DNA of 31,393 nucleotides from Phycisphaerae bacterium (lineage in GTDB: Bacteria > Chloroflexota > Anaerolineae > 4572-78 > J111): assembly GCA_028285035.1 (NCBI GenBank), contig JANQQF010000173.1, positions 1 through 31,393 of the forward strand, written 5' to 3'. Below the pieces are notes generated by a model. The model did no database searches, was not told where the DNA came from, and was given only the letters and a program-made list of their open reading frames with translations. This document shows positions 10,601 through 17,523 of this stretch, in pieces; the stretch's first letter is position 1; each line of letters starts with the position of its first letter. Both the position numbers and the translations under genes were made by a program.

Positions 10601-12833
10601 GTTTCACCTCATGAGCCTGTCCCCAATTCGCCATCTCTGGGCGATAGACCATCTGGGCGCTCCAAGCGGCGGGCGTGTCACCAACAGGGTCTGTTACTTG
10701 GGCCAAAGGCACATACGCATACAACGAGCCATCACTCTCATCCTCGCTAATCGAAATCGCATATTGGTTCATCATATCGATATCAACCCAATCGGTAAAA
10801 ACTGCCGTGGCAATATCGACGCCGTTAAAGGCAGGATCAATCGGCAGGCCACCAGCGGGGTTGACTGTGTTCACATCAGGATTAGCAATTTTGATTTGAA
10901 GCATCGGGGTTAGCATCACATCCCCCTGGCTCAATTTGGCCACCGGGTTCTGATTAGCACTCATATCGGCAAATGTATTTGAAAAAACACGATTAATCTG
11001 GCCGGATAGATCATTATCGGGCCAGTCAAACACATTGTTATTTTGCCAGAGGTTATCGGGGTTGGCGGGACGTATCTGGAAATCAACCAACATCGTTTTA
11101 TTGGTGGTGAAGTTACTCAAATCTAACAGCAGCTCGCTTTGGGTATTCGTGGAAAGATCGCCCGTAAAGTTTAGGGCTGAATCTAAAGCGTCCGGGACAC
11201 GATCACCGTCATTATCAAAGTCGAACACATCAGGCGTCGCATCCCCATCGGTATTCTCACAGGCGTTGGCGTTCAGTTGCTGCGCAGGCCAGTTACCCTC
11301 AGCCGTGATATCAACCAAATTGATACATTCGAAAGTATCTTGAATGCCATCATTGTTGCTGTCTGGGTTCAGGGGGTCCAAATACCATTTTTGACCATTT
11401 AAGCTAAACCCTTCCACCTCAACCTGATCACTAATCCGGTCGCCATCAGTATCAATGTCATTCGGGTCGGTGCCCAGCTTGACCACCTCAATCTGGTCGG
11501 ACAGGCCATCACCATCATCATCCGCAACGCCATCACAATCGATATCACCCAAAATGGGATTAGCACATTCGGAGCTGGCTTGCTCTTGCTGTTGAGGGAG
11601 AAACAAAGGGGAATTGTGAATTGTGAATTGTGAATTATCAATTGCTAATGGATCTATTGTGGGATCAAAGTCCGATTCGGCCATTTTGGCGTGATTCATT
11701 TCGACCGCACGTTGGATGGCCTGTTGTTCCTCTTGCTCGGCTATTTGGCCATGTTGCCGCTGAGAAAAGGCCAGCACGTGGTTTGATTGCAGCAGCGGCG
11801 TTACCAACATGGAGAGGATAATGGCCAAGGCAAAGCCCGCGTACATCTTTTGGGAATGACGATGGGTATAGACAAACAGAGCGAAAGCCGCCAGCAGCAA
11901 GCCCAATCCAAACATCAAGCCGATCATTTGTAGGGTTTCAGGCTTAATTGATGCAACGTTAGGTAGGAGGGAAAGTGGATCATCGACAAGGATTGAAGGA
12001 TTTTCGATGATCCGAGGAATAGCCCAGAAAATCTGATGCTCAACGGCTCCGGTATCCCATCCCTGATAGGTGGTGGTGATATCGGCTTCGTACCATTCGT
12101 AAGCATTCTGTTCTGGCGGAAATTCCATATGCAAAATTTGGCGCACAGGCAAACCCGCTTCATTGAGCCAAATTTCGCCGTGCGCTTTCATATCTAGGTA
12201 CTGATCAGCCACCCCCAGATGCATTCCAGGTGGCAATTCACCCCGCCGTTGGAGTTCAGCCTCCATCTGGTCTGCCATATACCTGGCATAACGTGGTCCG
12301 TTCAGATCAAAGGTATAACCGGTATAAGCCCCGTCCGCAGTTGAGGCCAAATCTGCTGAATTGGCTGGAGCAACATTCTCCACCGCGACCAAAAAGCCGA
12401 GGGGATCGCCGCCTGAGGCAAAGACGTCTGCAGACTCATCAAGTTCAGCCCATTCATCCGTTCCTGGCTGACGACCGTAAGCTTGGCCGTTCTCAACTTT
12501 CACCTCAACAGACTGATGGTTACCACCAAATCCTTCTAAGGTCAGGTGCATCTCATTCTCAGGGATATTCATAAATCCTGAGGTTATCATCCGCTCAATC
12601 TTTGGCGAACGCCCTGCATTCTCCAAACGTGGGGTGGGATGACTGGTTTGCACAATCTCACTGCGGTGTTTGTACACCCCAATGTCACTAGCCAGTTTCC
12701 AGGCCCGCTCCAAATGCTGTTGGGCTGTGAGCGGATTGGCCGCCACCAATGACGGCCACAAATACAAAATAGCCATTCCAGCCACAGCCAAGGCCAAATA
12801 AAGTTTAATGGAATGATGTTTAATACGTCTCAT
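1..12833 (-). CDS. Giant exported multidomain surface protein (TSP3, LamG, DUF11-like and Ig-like repeats), 3' end beyond the window
   Basis: One frame stays open from ATG 12833-12831 to the left edge: 4277 codons, no stop. I checked the frame by translating segments along its length; both ends agree (near the edge it reads GVYSATVVVSDGSLTDEQV). AAGGAG lies 8 nt upstream. Approximate residues: 8-27 signal/anchor helix; 30-290 a LolA/LppX-like extracytoplasmic region (by feel only); 300-320 and 330-348 membrane helices; 427-553 Asp-rich thrombospondin-3 calcium motifs (DGDGLSD, DTDGDRISD); 1115-1330 hydrophobic segments; 1545-1690 more TSP3 motifs; 1791-2737 four LamG/concanavalin-like domains; 2748-2950 Ig-like; 2993-3198 a fifth LamG; 3279-3525 two DUF11-like repeats; 3649-3737 PKD-like; 3738 to the edge six Ig/cadherin-like repeats. 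Likely a calcium-dependent adhesin or envelope protein; the ligand is unknown. It is divergent from the BTAD-NB-ARC-WD40 gene at 13201. Confidence 0.9.
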   Translation of the reverse strand, partial: MRRIKHHSIKLYLALAVAGMAILYLWPSLVAANPLTAQQHLERAWKLASDIGVYKHRSEIVQTSHPTPRLENAGRSPKIERMITSGFMNIPENEMHLTLEGFGGNHQSVEVKVENGQAYGRQPGTDEWAELDESADVFASGGDPLGFLVAVENVAPANSADLASTADGAYTGYTFDLNGPRYARYMADQMEAELQRRGELPPGMHLGVADQYLDMKAHGEIWLNEAGLPVRQILHMEFPPEQNAYEWYEADITTTYQGWDTGAVEHQIFWAIPRIIENPSILVDDPLSLLPNVASIKPETLQMIGLMFGLGLLLAAFALFVYTHRHSQKMYAGFALAIILSMLVTPLLQSNHVLAFSQRQHGQIAEQEEQQAIQRAVEMNHAKMAESDFDPTIDPLAIDNSQFTIHNSPLFLPQQQEQASSECANPILGDIDCDGVADDDGDGLSDQIEVVKLGTDPNDIDTDGDRISDQVEVEGFSLNGQKWYLDPLNPDSNNDGIQDTFECINLVDITAEGNWPAQQLNANACENTDGDATPDVFDFDNDGDRVPDALDSALNFTGDLSTNTQSELLLDLSNFTTNKTMLVDFQIRPANPDNLWQNNNVFDWPDNDLSGQINRVFSNTFADMSANQNPVAKLSQGDVMLTPMLQIKIANPDVNTVNPAGGLPIDPAFNGVDIATAVFTDWVDIDMMNQYAISISEDESDGSLYAYVPLAQVTDPVGDTPAAWSAQMVYRPEMANWGQAHEVKLFWTVLALTDTCDTSGLPNPDNSAARAAWCADYSNWVTNQSIIQTYYEDFTLTGLTVTENHGTKTAVVAQTDALAPLVNYESHLWQLVRGLQSTFIVADQLSPGIRFSIEEIKNRFDKDTTPYSTGAPELWDIPDDKLVVLENSAVDPVTAFRDLQTSVPALLDSTYLTPSTGDAVTLLFAQEDTTRSATIEDPDLVTINNNAISIDFSNALLSTYANLNWKPYQRGTATWQAYDVVDYLINELEPAIEAELNSSALQKIVADQAINNEEAAKNGAAFLAQNYYLTFYRGLADLVEIEGLIVGEDIVNNLDFGLDGDTPVTLIIADMIDLLSTLIESEQAAYDSGTLVANSNFEALQLRSFLLENASYGDAIVGVLIADATGTIGGAALDWGLKKVYKRFNKFSKTTPTYGKWLKRGGTVLSTVSAGTAVAGAALLKDDNWKRAALLSATSFTVTAETLAWQGAASKVDLLKQLKNLSPHDVWAKSGATVWDQMQAVKRVVKVSAFTGFLIESGVAVGFFFVNLAVDDIKLGSVQANLLASETIGQVIVAIISAAISATGVGAVIVAIFALIDAAIGFFCELFNVDPESAVRQWVCGGFSGAIAQGISYLIYDNFIPYDVNNKDRLAVTYDMGLPINNIGIEGFVVGNSIQIGANVANTITVADPDRVIIKTSYKDDKLLEVGKTSTFEYNITANPPAEDADNSLSLNGTTWQGNTATFTPTSQVILTEGVNSFPKVYLSELYNLATIECWGFIGANKKATCNEDVEFKGANNTPIGSAFMLDVLPNAVEGLPAFFRNAHPQLDSDGDGLLSKGSGLIDPDDTKWDTDNDGLSDFWEMNNSGFDPEKLDSDDDGLNDYWEALHGTRANSPDSDSDGLQDGDELYHSNARSAYVDDNFPWSGGWTVVYDYNGSQQLQALVSADPLDRDSDRDTILDGLERAYGYHPNLPSVVNILTLNAGSDATVYLPNSTINYTATVKNELDNRVAYGLLETEFPIDVVQSQQTINALYPAVETNLSGSLTAPNTSQSLAQDLVIRGGALIDGRAVDEIFVLPFNETGSATTFLDATSAGHDFICITCPTANSGFATFDGTQTLTHPHDDDFNLTTFSLAVRVRPTPDGGVIYDDVNDFKVEQLSDRTVQATFDGTTLSSTLPLVLDRWNYVVVAYDGSDATIFINSIESGSATVGTIIHDDSDVEIGSAFQGDIDRVALHANALTQDDIIDVFNGLTMHASFDDGTLVTDQQYCGFTDAVTQRSFACHAEAARDEVRLLYGYLNGDDELRLRSAQIATFAPNPNLHSGVSKKAVGLSQFVHNAPPLNYSTRNGDDEYVHFDHEVALAGTSGENLNAFSIGLWLHAAHPYYHVDPPIYPGPLPQSFIDEPGAILTLPDQPGIDPSPPSNSYFTQSTNPMWYTPGDDNTPGDGDQVRIEALADRKLRVTVGGDCTAVINEFMYKGHKDGQDLVSRFGNGNKHQTGNHWQHLVVAYNGKDRLNLYQNGALVSSTLCATNVDFRTVQGFTLGYSTLRNSRGQAHLSPPRSFLGYADDLRFYNRSFTAEEARALYLNTNVQFNFNGRTGQTFFENDSPSGSFGTCSGASCPESGLPGLDNQSVRFDGNDVIELSDDAQAMGLYDRSFTIMGWVKGTGSLLGVQPDGNNNWLFAGVSGNKPKIYWTGTTGAEAAISLDPSQWNHLAFRYQDNDVNDVFLGEIKIYVNGVLATTTTNHLSFKGDGLVHVGQSQGGNFTGMMDNVVVAGYALSDAEIEAAIRQAPMVNLHLDEGLENVLQSFTSFSDEGVLGLGATCDGDACPVAGSRGQMREALVFDGDDMLTIPHSDAMRSGASVESANYTVGMWVKPQQEKDGKQTLAVKGSDSNTEQYFGLFINPNSMKVEFSTNAFCDNAQLWAEESLGSLNKDQWNHVMMTSQYSTAQTPSGWLLKLYLNGALQGEMLTAFPCGEEHPIRIGDSPAAAGFEGSIDEVTFYNNALDAGEIEALYTYQSSWYDTTVHKQILIDVEQPQVDLGDSSIFLNQETRLISFSAYDPSSGIDTVSVQITDPQNGVTTPDATPSAEPNSATWFYNFSPNQSGRYIVQVTATDNLGYVKTVTQYIDVDTVAPGASLTSSSYDTDSEYLILSGTVFDVGSPASGVATGTMTVDVRDRNGNSISGFIAADVAPNGDWSVNYPFPAIPYGEFSAFAVVADAVGNTYQGAISNGTFSLKEIGPIADVVIDTDILGSSIPEIRGTVSDFGYLLTRQQTVFHFEEALDATEFIDGSVGQVVATCVTSDCPAADFGSRYSKGVLFDGLDDLLELGTAPAISGTQAFAVSAWINTQASSEQVIIQQRSVSASDGQYQLSLNPDGTVKWALDGSDGPGFAVISTETVNNNQWRHILGLREADGTARLFIDGVEDGASSSTSRTLLEAPVFIGGDGIALDKFFDGVLDEVTIYAGAPTADEVYYMANPLDSTITDIQVRFRSFEPGVGQVEGPWNPADFSQQSWFTTWSLDVPSLSSDLIYKIDLLVTDSHGNTRYIGDAWTGGFFAYDLQISAEADVSSVEPGDQITYTAAYTNSATSSSSVPGVELTLTVPPNMIFNAGLNDPSWNCIPDTSTGSICTYPVGELTLGESGVTPVMLDVLNQIPAGVGTVSATLTIGPLSGEQAVNDNTTTVTTPITGTWPELTVIKSTQGITPTPGSNLEYTITVTNSGNLGTDVVLTETVPSNVLAALNLPGSDGWQCDAFGAPGETCVFSLGNLPAGDVATTTFILRIDNFIPDNTIITNTIQVAVAGDTPETDLSDNIFQLVTPVDTSAEPVLFSAALDQIIIQEGQVATNTMRTPCDPDPPGQCEIDASASIGGLPANPGDPEWNTPGNFWVLTDSDGPDDTGTVTVTYETASGTVPVNFELVVENVIPTITLTGSDNAEIGTPYTLTLGDVVDPGDDTVTACTVNWGDGNSADCLSAISGGSLNHTYATSASSQTITVDLTDEDGLHLAAGSKIVSFAENTEPVFATIDPQTVAEGETLTFTAVATDAEGAPLTYSLQSGPMGATVDPNTGLFTWITDENDGPGVYPATLVVSDGVFSVTTDSLITVSEVNVAPVFATVSDPMIDEGGTVNLFVSASDSDLPAQTLTYSLGEAPTGAIFNVDTGLFSWTSMGEADGPGVYPATILVSDGVVTSSQQINITVNEVNEAPILDPIAGVTISAGETATFTATASDADLPTQTLIYSLENEPAGATIDPNTGVFSWDSVTAGLYTVKVIVSDGNLSDSQNVAIIVGQGSVAPQFFPVTDQTVSENNIAQYVIDAYDANGDTLAYSLSHGPSGATVDPVSGLFTWLTDEVDGPGVYPITVVASDGALTDSITINITVTEDNLPPVLDPIADQIVGDGETLSFTATANDADIPAQTLTYGLSDAPAGATIDSASGLFNWVADGIGVYNATISVSDGVVTTSQLVTLTVTVGNLPPVLDPIANPSVDEGATVSFTATASDDDTLTYSLSNAPAGATIGETTGLFEWATTEADGPGVYSATVVVSDGSLTDEQV
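7770..8200 (-). repeat. Thrombospondin type-3 calcium-binding repeat cluster (second of two)
   Basis: Residues about 1545-1690 of the giant protein read as successive Asp-rich motifs: DSDGDGLLS, DTDNDGLSDFWE, DSDDDGLNDYWE, DSDSDGLQDGDE, DRDSDRDTILDGLE. These are typical calcium-binding TSP3 loops that stiffen extracellular stalks. A first, smaller cluster sits at about 11175-11555. Confidence 0.85.
11611..11638 (-). repeat. Heptanucleotide tandem repeat inside the giant reading frame
   Basis: Plus strand shows GAATTGT three times followed by GAATTAT, four 7-nt units in a row. In the minus-strand gene it encodes IDNSQFTIHNS (about residues 399-408), between the membrane helices and the first calcium motifs. 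Because 7 is not a multiple of 3, loss or gain of one unit would shift the frame. Confidence 0.9.
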
Positions 12834-12841
12834 AACGATTT

Positions 12842-12847
12842 CTCCTT
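12842..12847 (-). promoter_or_regulatory. Ribosome binding site of the giant gene
   Basis: Minus strand AAGGAG, 8 nt before ATG 12833-12831. It supports this start and shows that the host genes use Shine-Dalgarno signals, unlike the AT-rich operon at 24.5-30.8 kb. Confidence 0.8.
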
Positions 12848-12919
12848 ACGCCATACAAGGGGAGCCAATGATTGATTGTCTTAACTTGCAGCGATCAAAA
12901 TTCACTACGTTATTATAAT

Positions 12920-12947
12920 ATTATCTATCTTGTAATTTGTCTGTCAT
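12920..12947 (-). promoter_or_regulatory. Candidate promoter of the giant gene
   Basis: On the minus strand, ATGACA (12947-12942) and GATAAT (12925-12920) are separated by 16 nt, a good sigma-70-type pair about 90 nt upstream of the start codon. The -35 lies inside one copy of a 12-bp direct repeat (TGTCATGAAATT on the plus strand, at 12942 and 12975, exactly 33 bp apart). Confidence 0.45.
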
Positions 12948-12965
12948 GAAATTTGAGCAGTCTTG

Positions 12966-12979
12966 TGACAATTTTGTCA
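12966..12979. promoter_or_regulatory. Palindrome TGACAA-TT-TTGTCA, candidate operator
   Basis: An inverted repeat with 6-bp arms and a 2-bp centre. It overlaps the upstream copy of the TGTCATGAAATT direct repeat in the divergent region. It could be a dimer operator for the giant gene; the regulator is unknown. Confidence 0.4.
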
Positions 12980-13050
12980 TGAAATTAGGGCACTTTTTGA
13001 GGGGGTTGTTGCCAGTTGGTCAAGATATTGGAGGTTGTGTGGTGGTTTGT

Positions 13051-13156
13051 TGACCCAAGTGATAAACCAAAATGTTTCTATGAAACTGTCACTATGACCA
13101 AAATACCAAAGCGACGTGACAGACTCGTGACCAACAACCATAAAAAGCGTGACCAA
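13051..13156 (+). promoter_or_regulatory. Helically phased TGAC direct repeats, candidate SARP/AfsR-type binding sites
   Basis: Every TGAC on the plus strand between 13021 and 13200 starts at 13051, 13095, 13117, 13128 or 13150, offsets of 0, 44, 66, 77 and 99 bp, all multiples of 11. The best copies are CGTGACCAA at 13126-13134 and 13148-13156 (22 bp apart), with CGTGACAGA at 13115. SARP-family winged-helix regulators are known to bind heptamer direct repeats 11 or 22 bp apart that overlap the -35 region, and the next gene encodes such a regulator. Binding by that protein is an inference. Confidence 0.6.
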
Positions 13157-13177
13157 TTCATCATACAAAAGTATTAA
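13149..13177 (+). promoter_or_regulatory. Candidate promoter of the first BTAD-NB-ARC-WD40 gene
   Basis: GTGACC (13149-13154) and TATTAA (13172-13177) with a 17-nt spacer. The -35 overlaps the last CGTGACCAA repeat, as in activator-dependent SARP promoters. The same pair with the same spacing stands before the paralogue. A second -10-like TATAAT (13215-13220) falls inside the called reading frame and leaves the true start open. Confidence 0.45.
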
Positions 13178-13200
13178 TAAGGCCAAAACTACTTTTAAAT

Positions 13201-16200
13201 ATGAGGCAATGGGGTATAATATGGGCTCAATGGGGGCAGAGCAGGAGGGTTGAGATTACCGACCAACTAACCTTAACGTTTCTGGGATCATTTGCAGTCA
13301 ATTTTGAGGGCACATCGATTACTCAATTCCGTAGCGACAAAGTACGGGCGTTATTGATGTATTTAGCCTTGCAGCCAGATCAGCCTCACCAACGACGAAC
13401 TCTCACCGGTCTATTGTGGCCGGACGTCGCTGATAAGCAGGCGTTGGAAAGTTTACGAACCACCCTCTATCGATTACGCAAAGCTTTGGATAAGGTCAGC
13501 CCGGACCTGAGCAAGACGTTAATTACGGTCACCCACCAAACCATCCGCTTCAACACTAGCACCGCCATCAAGGTTCAAACCGATGTCATTTATTTCAAAA
13601 CTTTGTTAGCCGCTAGTGAGGCACATCCCCACGACCAATTAAGCTATTGTTCAGCCTGTCTGGAGCGGTTGGATCAAGCCGTCAGCCTGTATCGGGGCGA
13701 GTTAGTAGCCGGGTTTAGCCTAGCTGATGCCCCAGCCTTCGAAGAGTGGCTTTTGCTGCAGCGTGAGATACTTCATGAGCAAGCTCTGTTGGCGTTTAAT
13801 AATCTAGTCAATGGGTATGAAAATCAAGGGGATTATGACCAAGCGTATCGTTATGCTAGTCGTCTGTTAAAGTTGGACTCTTATCGTGAAGCCTCACATC
13901 GACAACTGATGCGATTGTTGGCTTATCGCGGCTTACCTGACCAGGCTTTAGCCCAATTTGCCACGTGCCGCCAGCTATTGCGAGATAAATTAGGCGTGGA
14001 GCCGGAATTAGAGACTGTGGCTCTAACCGAGCAGATCCAACGTGGTGAATTGAACAAAGGGATAGAAGCGACTCAACTGTCCTCATCCCAATCCCTTATT
14101 CCCAGCAGAACAACCCAGAGTCAAGTGGGCCAACAATCACCTGCTCACCATGATTGGAACGACGTGCCCGTAATTGGTGATTTTTTTGGGCGCACAACCG
14201 AGCTCAACCAACTCCAGCAGTGGTTGATTGATGATGAGTGTCGATTGGTGACCATTCTGGGGATGGGGGGTCTGGGCAAAACCAGTCTGGCCGCACAGGT
14301 TACTCGCACAGTAGCCGATCAGGTTGCCAGGATTAGCTGGCACTCACTGCTCAATGCCCCCAAACTGGACGAAATTTTACCTCGGATATTACAAACCTTA
14401 CAGGGTAGCCCTGTACTTGATTATCCCAATAGTCTGAATGAAACGCTTTCTCTGTTCCTCAATCAGCTACGACAAAAACGATGTCTGTTGGTACTGGACA
14501 ATCTGGAAACGATTTTGCAAAGTGACCGAACTGGACACTATCGTTCTGGCTACGAGGACTATGGGCGGCTGATCGAAGCCGTGGCCCAGTACGAACACCA
14601 AAGCTGTTTGCTATTGACCAGTCGTGAACAACCCCAGAGTCGCTGGCTGTTACGGGCCAACCTGCCTGGTATCCAAAGTTTGGCTTTAAACGGTTTGAAT
14701 GTAGGAGCAGGCTACCAAATTCTGCAAGCCCATGACATAACTGTGGATAGAACCGAGGCCGACAGATTAACCGATCGATATTCTGGCAACCCCCTGGCCC
14801 TCAAGCTGGTAGCCCAAACCATCCAAGATCTTTATTTTGGTGATGTTGTCACTTTTCTCGGCGAAGAAACACTCATTTTTGATGACATTCGGAGTGTTTT
14901 GGATAAACAGTTCAAGCGGTTATGGTCGCTGGAGCAGGATATTTTGTTGTGGTTAGCGATCAGCCGCGAGCCGTTGCGCCCACCTGATCTAATGACGGTC
15001 CTTGCTCGTCCAGTGCAGCAACGAGAATTGCTTGAAACGTTACGTTCGCTGCAACAACGTTCGTTGCTAGAACAGGGCCAGATCGGCTTTGGGTTGCAAA
15101 ATGTCATCATCGAGTATTTGACCGATTATTTGGTTGAACAGGTCAGTCAAGAAATTGAACAGGGACAGTTGAGGCTGTTGCACAGTCATGCCTTATTGCA
15201 CGCCCAAGCCAAAACCTATGTACGTCAAAGCCAGACTCGACTTATCTTGCATCCAATTGGCGAACAGCTTAAGGCTAGGTTGGGTTTGGCCAAGGTTGAC
15301 CAAATCTGCCGCGATTTACTTGATCAGCTACGCCAGCGATCATCACCCTCTAGTTATGCTGCGGGCAATATCCTCAATCTGCTGCTGTATCTAGAGATTG
15401 ACGTGACCGATTATGATTTCTCTGGTTTAAGTGTATGGCAAGCTTACCTTCAAGATGCCACCTTAAATGGGGTTAACTTTACCAACACGGATTTAGCTGG
15501 GACTGTCTTTACCAATACCTTTGGCGCGATCTATTCTGTTACCTTCAGCCCAGATGGCAAGGTCTTGGCCGCAGGGACCATCGACGGTGAAATTCGACTA
15601 TGGCGAGTGACCGATAACCAACCGATAGGCATCTTCAAAGGTCAGAGTGAATGGGTTTTAGCGACAGCCTTTAGTCCAGATGGCGAGTTGCTGGTCAGTG
15701 GTGATCACAATATGATGCTGAATTTATGGAACGTAAAAACTGGGTACAACTTTACAACGCTGAGGGATTTTGAGGCCGGCGTGACCTCCGTCGCTTTCAG
15801 TCAGGATGGGCAGATGCTGGCCAGTGGCTGTGCTGATAACTTGGTACGCCTCTGGAATATCAGTGAGGTCACTAAATTGGGCACCGAGGAGAACTACCAT
15901 CTGCTTCGGGGACATACCCATTGGATTCGATCCGTCACTTTTAGCCCAGACGGCTCACGCTTGGCCAGCGGCAGTCGGGACAATACGGTATGTTTATGGA
16001 ACACTCAAACTGGACAACTGGAACAAACAGTACAAGGACTTGGTGAGGATATTATGACAATCGCTTATAGTCCTGATGGCACCTATTTAGCTATTGGTAG
16101 TGCTAACCACACAATCCGCCTATGGAATGTTAATACTGATCAAGTGTCTCATATTCTCAAGGGCCATCTTGATACCGTTCTGTCGATCGCCTTTAGCCCG

Positions 16201-17391
16201 GATGGACAGACGTTGGCCAGTGGCAGTGCAGATCATACGGTTCGGTTGTGGGAGATGAATAGCGGTCAAGAGCGTCACATCTTTCAGGGGCATGACAACG
16301 CAGTGCGAAGTGTGGCCTTCAGCCCAGATGGACAAACCCTAGTTAGTGGTAGTTGGGATCAAACGATTCAGCTGTGGGATGTACAATCTGGACAAGCCAA
16401 ATATGCTTTGCAAGGCTACTCCAATTGGATTTACTCTGTTGCTTACAATCCTGATAGCACCCTGATGGCCAGTAGCAGTGGCGATCAAATGATATACCTG
16501 TGGGATGCACAACACAGACAAATTCGTTATACGCTTGCGGGCCATACCAACTGGGTTTGGTCTGTTGTTTTTAGTCCAGATGGACAGACGTTGGCTAGTG
16601 GCAGTGCAGATCATACGGTTCGATTGTGGAATACCAAGACTGGACAAATCCGTCATATCTTGCAAGGTCATCAAAATGAAGTTAAGGCCCTTGATTTCAG
16701 CCCGGATGGAAAAATTTTAGCCAGCAGTAGTTTAGACCGAACAATACGACTATGGGATGGGCAAACGGGTCAACTCCGTCATACGCTCAATGGGCATGAT
16801 AATTGGGTTTTAGACATCGCCTTTAGTCCAGATGGCCGGATGCTAGCCAGTGGCAGTGCTGACCACACGATTCGGCTTTGGAATGTCAATACGGGTCAAC
16901 ATCTCAACACCCTTCAGGGACACAATCAAGGGGTAGAGACCATCGCCTTTAGCCCGGATGGAACGCTCTTAGCCAGTGGCAGTTGGGATCCAAAAGTGTA
17001 TCTGTGGGATTTAGAGACCGGACAGCCCTGTCAAACGCTGCAAGGCCACACCAATTGGGTTCGATCTGTAGCCTTTAGCCCGGACGGAATGACTTTAGCC
17101 AGTAGTAGCAACGACACCACCATACGTTTGTGGAATGTTCACAATGGACAGGTCCGACAGGTTCTGGAGGGGCATACAAACTGGATCTACGATATTGCCT
17201 TTAGTTCAGATGGTCAGCTGCTGATTAGTGGTAGCTCGGATGAAACCATTAAGCTTTGGGACGTAACCAGCGGCGAGTGTTTGGCGACCTGGCAAGTGCC
17301 CGGCCCCTATGAGGGCATGAACATCAGCGGGGTGACGGGCATCACCGAAGCTCAACGATCGGCCCTCAAAGCGTTGGGGGCGGTAGAGTAG
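13201..17391 (+). CDS. AfsR-like regulator: BTAD winged helix, NB-ARC ATPase, 14 WD40 blades (copy 1)
   Basis: The protein has 1396 residues. About 20-115 is an OmpR/SARP winged helix (LTLTFLGSF ... [26 protein letters not shown]). About 115-275 is the BTAD helical-repeat domain. About 335-600 is a NB-ARC STAND ATPase with Walker A GMGGLGKT (354-361), Walker B LLVLD (D433), LLLTSREQP and the GNPLALKL motif (about 527-534). About 740-775 is pentapeptide-like ([21 protein letters not shown]). About 777-1370 holds 14 WD40 blades, enough for two seven-bladed propellers, followed by the tail [25 protein letters not shown]. Known AfsR is SARP plus NB-ARC plus TPR; here WD40 is the sensor. Likely a cytoplasmic, nucleotide-switched regulator that could sense a ligand or partner; the signal is unknown. 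The start is uncertain: no Shine-Dalgarno precedes ATG 13201, and the homology with copy 2 begins just downstream. Confidence 0.93.
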   Translation: MRQWGIIWAQWGQSRRVEITDQLTLTFLGSFAVNFEGTSITQFRSDKVRALLMYLALQPDQPHQRRTLTGLLWPDVADKQALESLRTTLYRLRKALDKVSPDLSKTLITVTHQTIRFNTSTAIKVQTDVIYFKTLLAASEAHPHDQLSYCSACLERLDQAVSLYRGELVAGFSLADAPAFEEWLLLQREILHEQALLAFNNLVNGYENQGDYDQAYRYASRLLKLDSYREASHRQLMRLLAYRGLPDQALAQFATCRQLLRDKLGVEPELETVALTEQIQRGELNKGIEATQLSSSQSLIPSRTTQSQVGQQSPAHHDWNDVPVIGDFFGRTTELNQLQQWLIDDECRLVTILGMGGLGKTSLAAQVTRTVADQVARISWHSLLNAPKLDEILPRILQTLQGSPVLDYPNSLNETLSLFLNQLRQKRCLLVLDNLETILQSDRTGHYRSGYEDYGRLIEAVAQYEHQSCLLLTSREQPQSRWLLRANLPGIQSLALNGLNVGAGYQILQAHDITVDRTEADRLTDRYSGNPLALKLVAQTIQDLYFGDVVTFLGEETLIFDDIRSVLDKQFKRLWSLEQDILLWLAISREPLRPPDLMTVLARPVQQRELLETLRSLQQRSLLEQGQIGFGLQNVIIEYLTDYLVEQVSQEIEQGQLRLLHSHALLHAQAKTYVRQSQTRLILHPIGEQLKARLGLAKVDQICRDLLDQLRQRSSPSSYAAGNILNLLLYLEIDVTDYDFSGLSVWQAYLQDATLNGVNFTNTDLAGTVFTNTFGAIYSVTFSPDGKVLAAGTIDGEIRLWRVTDNQPIGIFKGQSEWVLATAFSPDGELLVSGDHNMMLNLWNVKTGYNFTTLRDFEAGVTSVAFSQDGQMLASGCADNLVRLWNISEVTKLGTEENYHLLRGHTHWIRSVTFSPDGSRLASGSRDNTVCLWNTQTGQLEQTVQGLGEDIMTIAYSPDGTYLAIGSANHTIRLWNVNTDQVSHILKGHLDTVLSIAFSPDGQTLASGSADHTVRLWEMNSGQERHIFQGHDNAVRSVAFSPDGQTLVSGSWDQTIQLWDVQSGQAKYALQGYSNWIYSVAYNPDSTLMASSSGDQMIYLWDAQHRQIRYTLAGHTNWVWSVVFSPDGQTLASGSADHTVRLWNTKTGQIRHILQGHQNEVKALDFSPDGKILASSSLDRTIRLWDGQTGQLRHTLNGHDNWVLDIAFSPDGRMLASGSADHTIRLWNVNTGQHLNTLQGHNQGVETIAFSPDGTLLASGSWDPKVYLWDLETGQPCQTLQGHTNWVRSVAFSPDGMTLASSSNDTTIRLWNVHNGQVRQVLEGHTNWIYDIAFSSDGQLLISGSSDETIKLWDVTSGECLATWQVPGPYEGMNISGVTGITEAQRSALKALGAVE
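15529..17310 (+). repeat. Array of 14 WD40 repeats, mostly exact 126-bp units (copy 1)
   Basis: Most blades are exactly 42 residues, each with ..SPDG..LASGS.D.T.RLW. Blades 6 and 9 are almost identical at DNA level: 16201-16251 and 16579-16629 differ at only 2 of 51 positions and are 378 bp (three units) apart. That suggests recent duplication or gene conversion within the array. Confidence 0.9.
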
Positions 17392-17523
17392 GCTCACAAT
17401 AATCAGCCCCACCCACACAGTAAGGATCGCTTGCTAACTGTCACCTTAAAGAGACCAAGATTTTGCGCGCACTTGTGCTGACTTAGTTTGTTGGCTTCCT
17501 GGCTCATTTGTATTGGCAATTGG
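17392..17523. other. Short convergent spacer
   Basis: This 132-bp gap separates the 3' ends of copy 1 and the beta-propeller gene. It contains a small hairpin GCAC-TT-GTGC (17469-17478) without a T-run, so no convincing terminator is visible. Confidence 0.5.

Noticed and set aside
76..11343. Many plus-strand ORFs of 60-180 codons
   Set aside because: All lie opposite the giant minus-strand gene, lack ribosome binding sites and recognisable domains, and contain Cys/Ser/Pro-rich antisense-like text.
13215..13220. Perfect TATAAT as the main promoter of copy 1
   Set aside because: It lies downstream of the called ATG, has no good -35 at 17 bp, and would force a start without a usual start codon; kept only as a note on start uncertainty.
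13856..17418. Minus-strand ORFs under the first WD40 gene
   Set aside because: They reuse the repeated blade DNA in the antisense frame (repeated text such as [12 protein letters not shown]) and are shadows.
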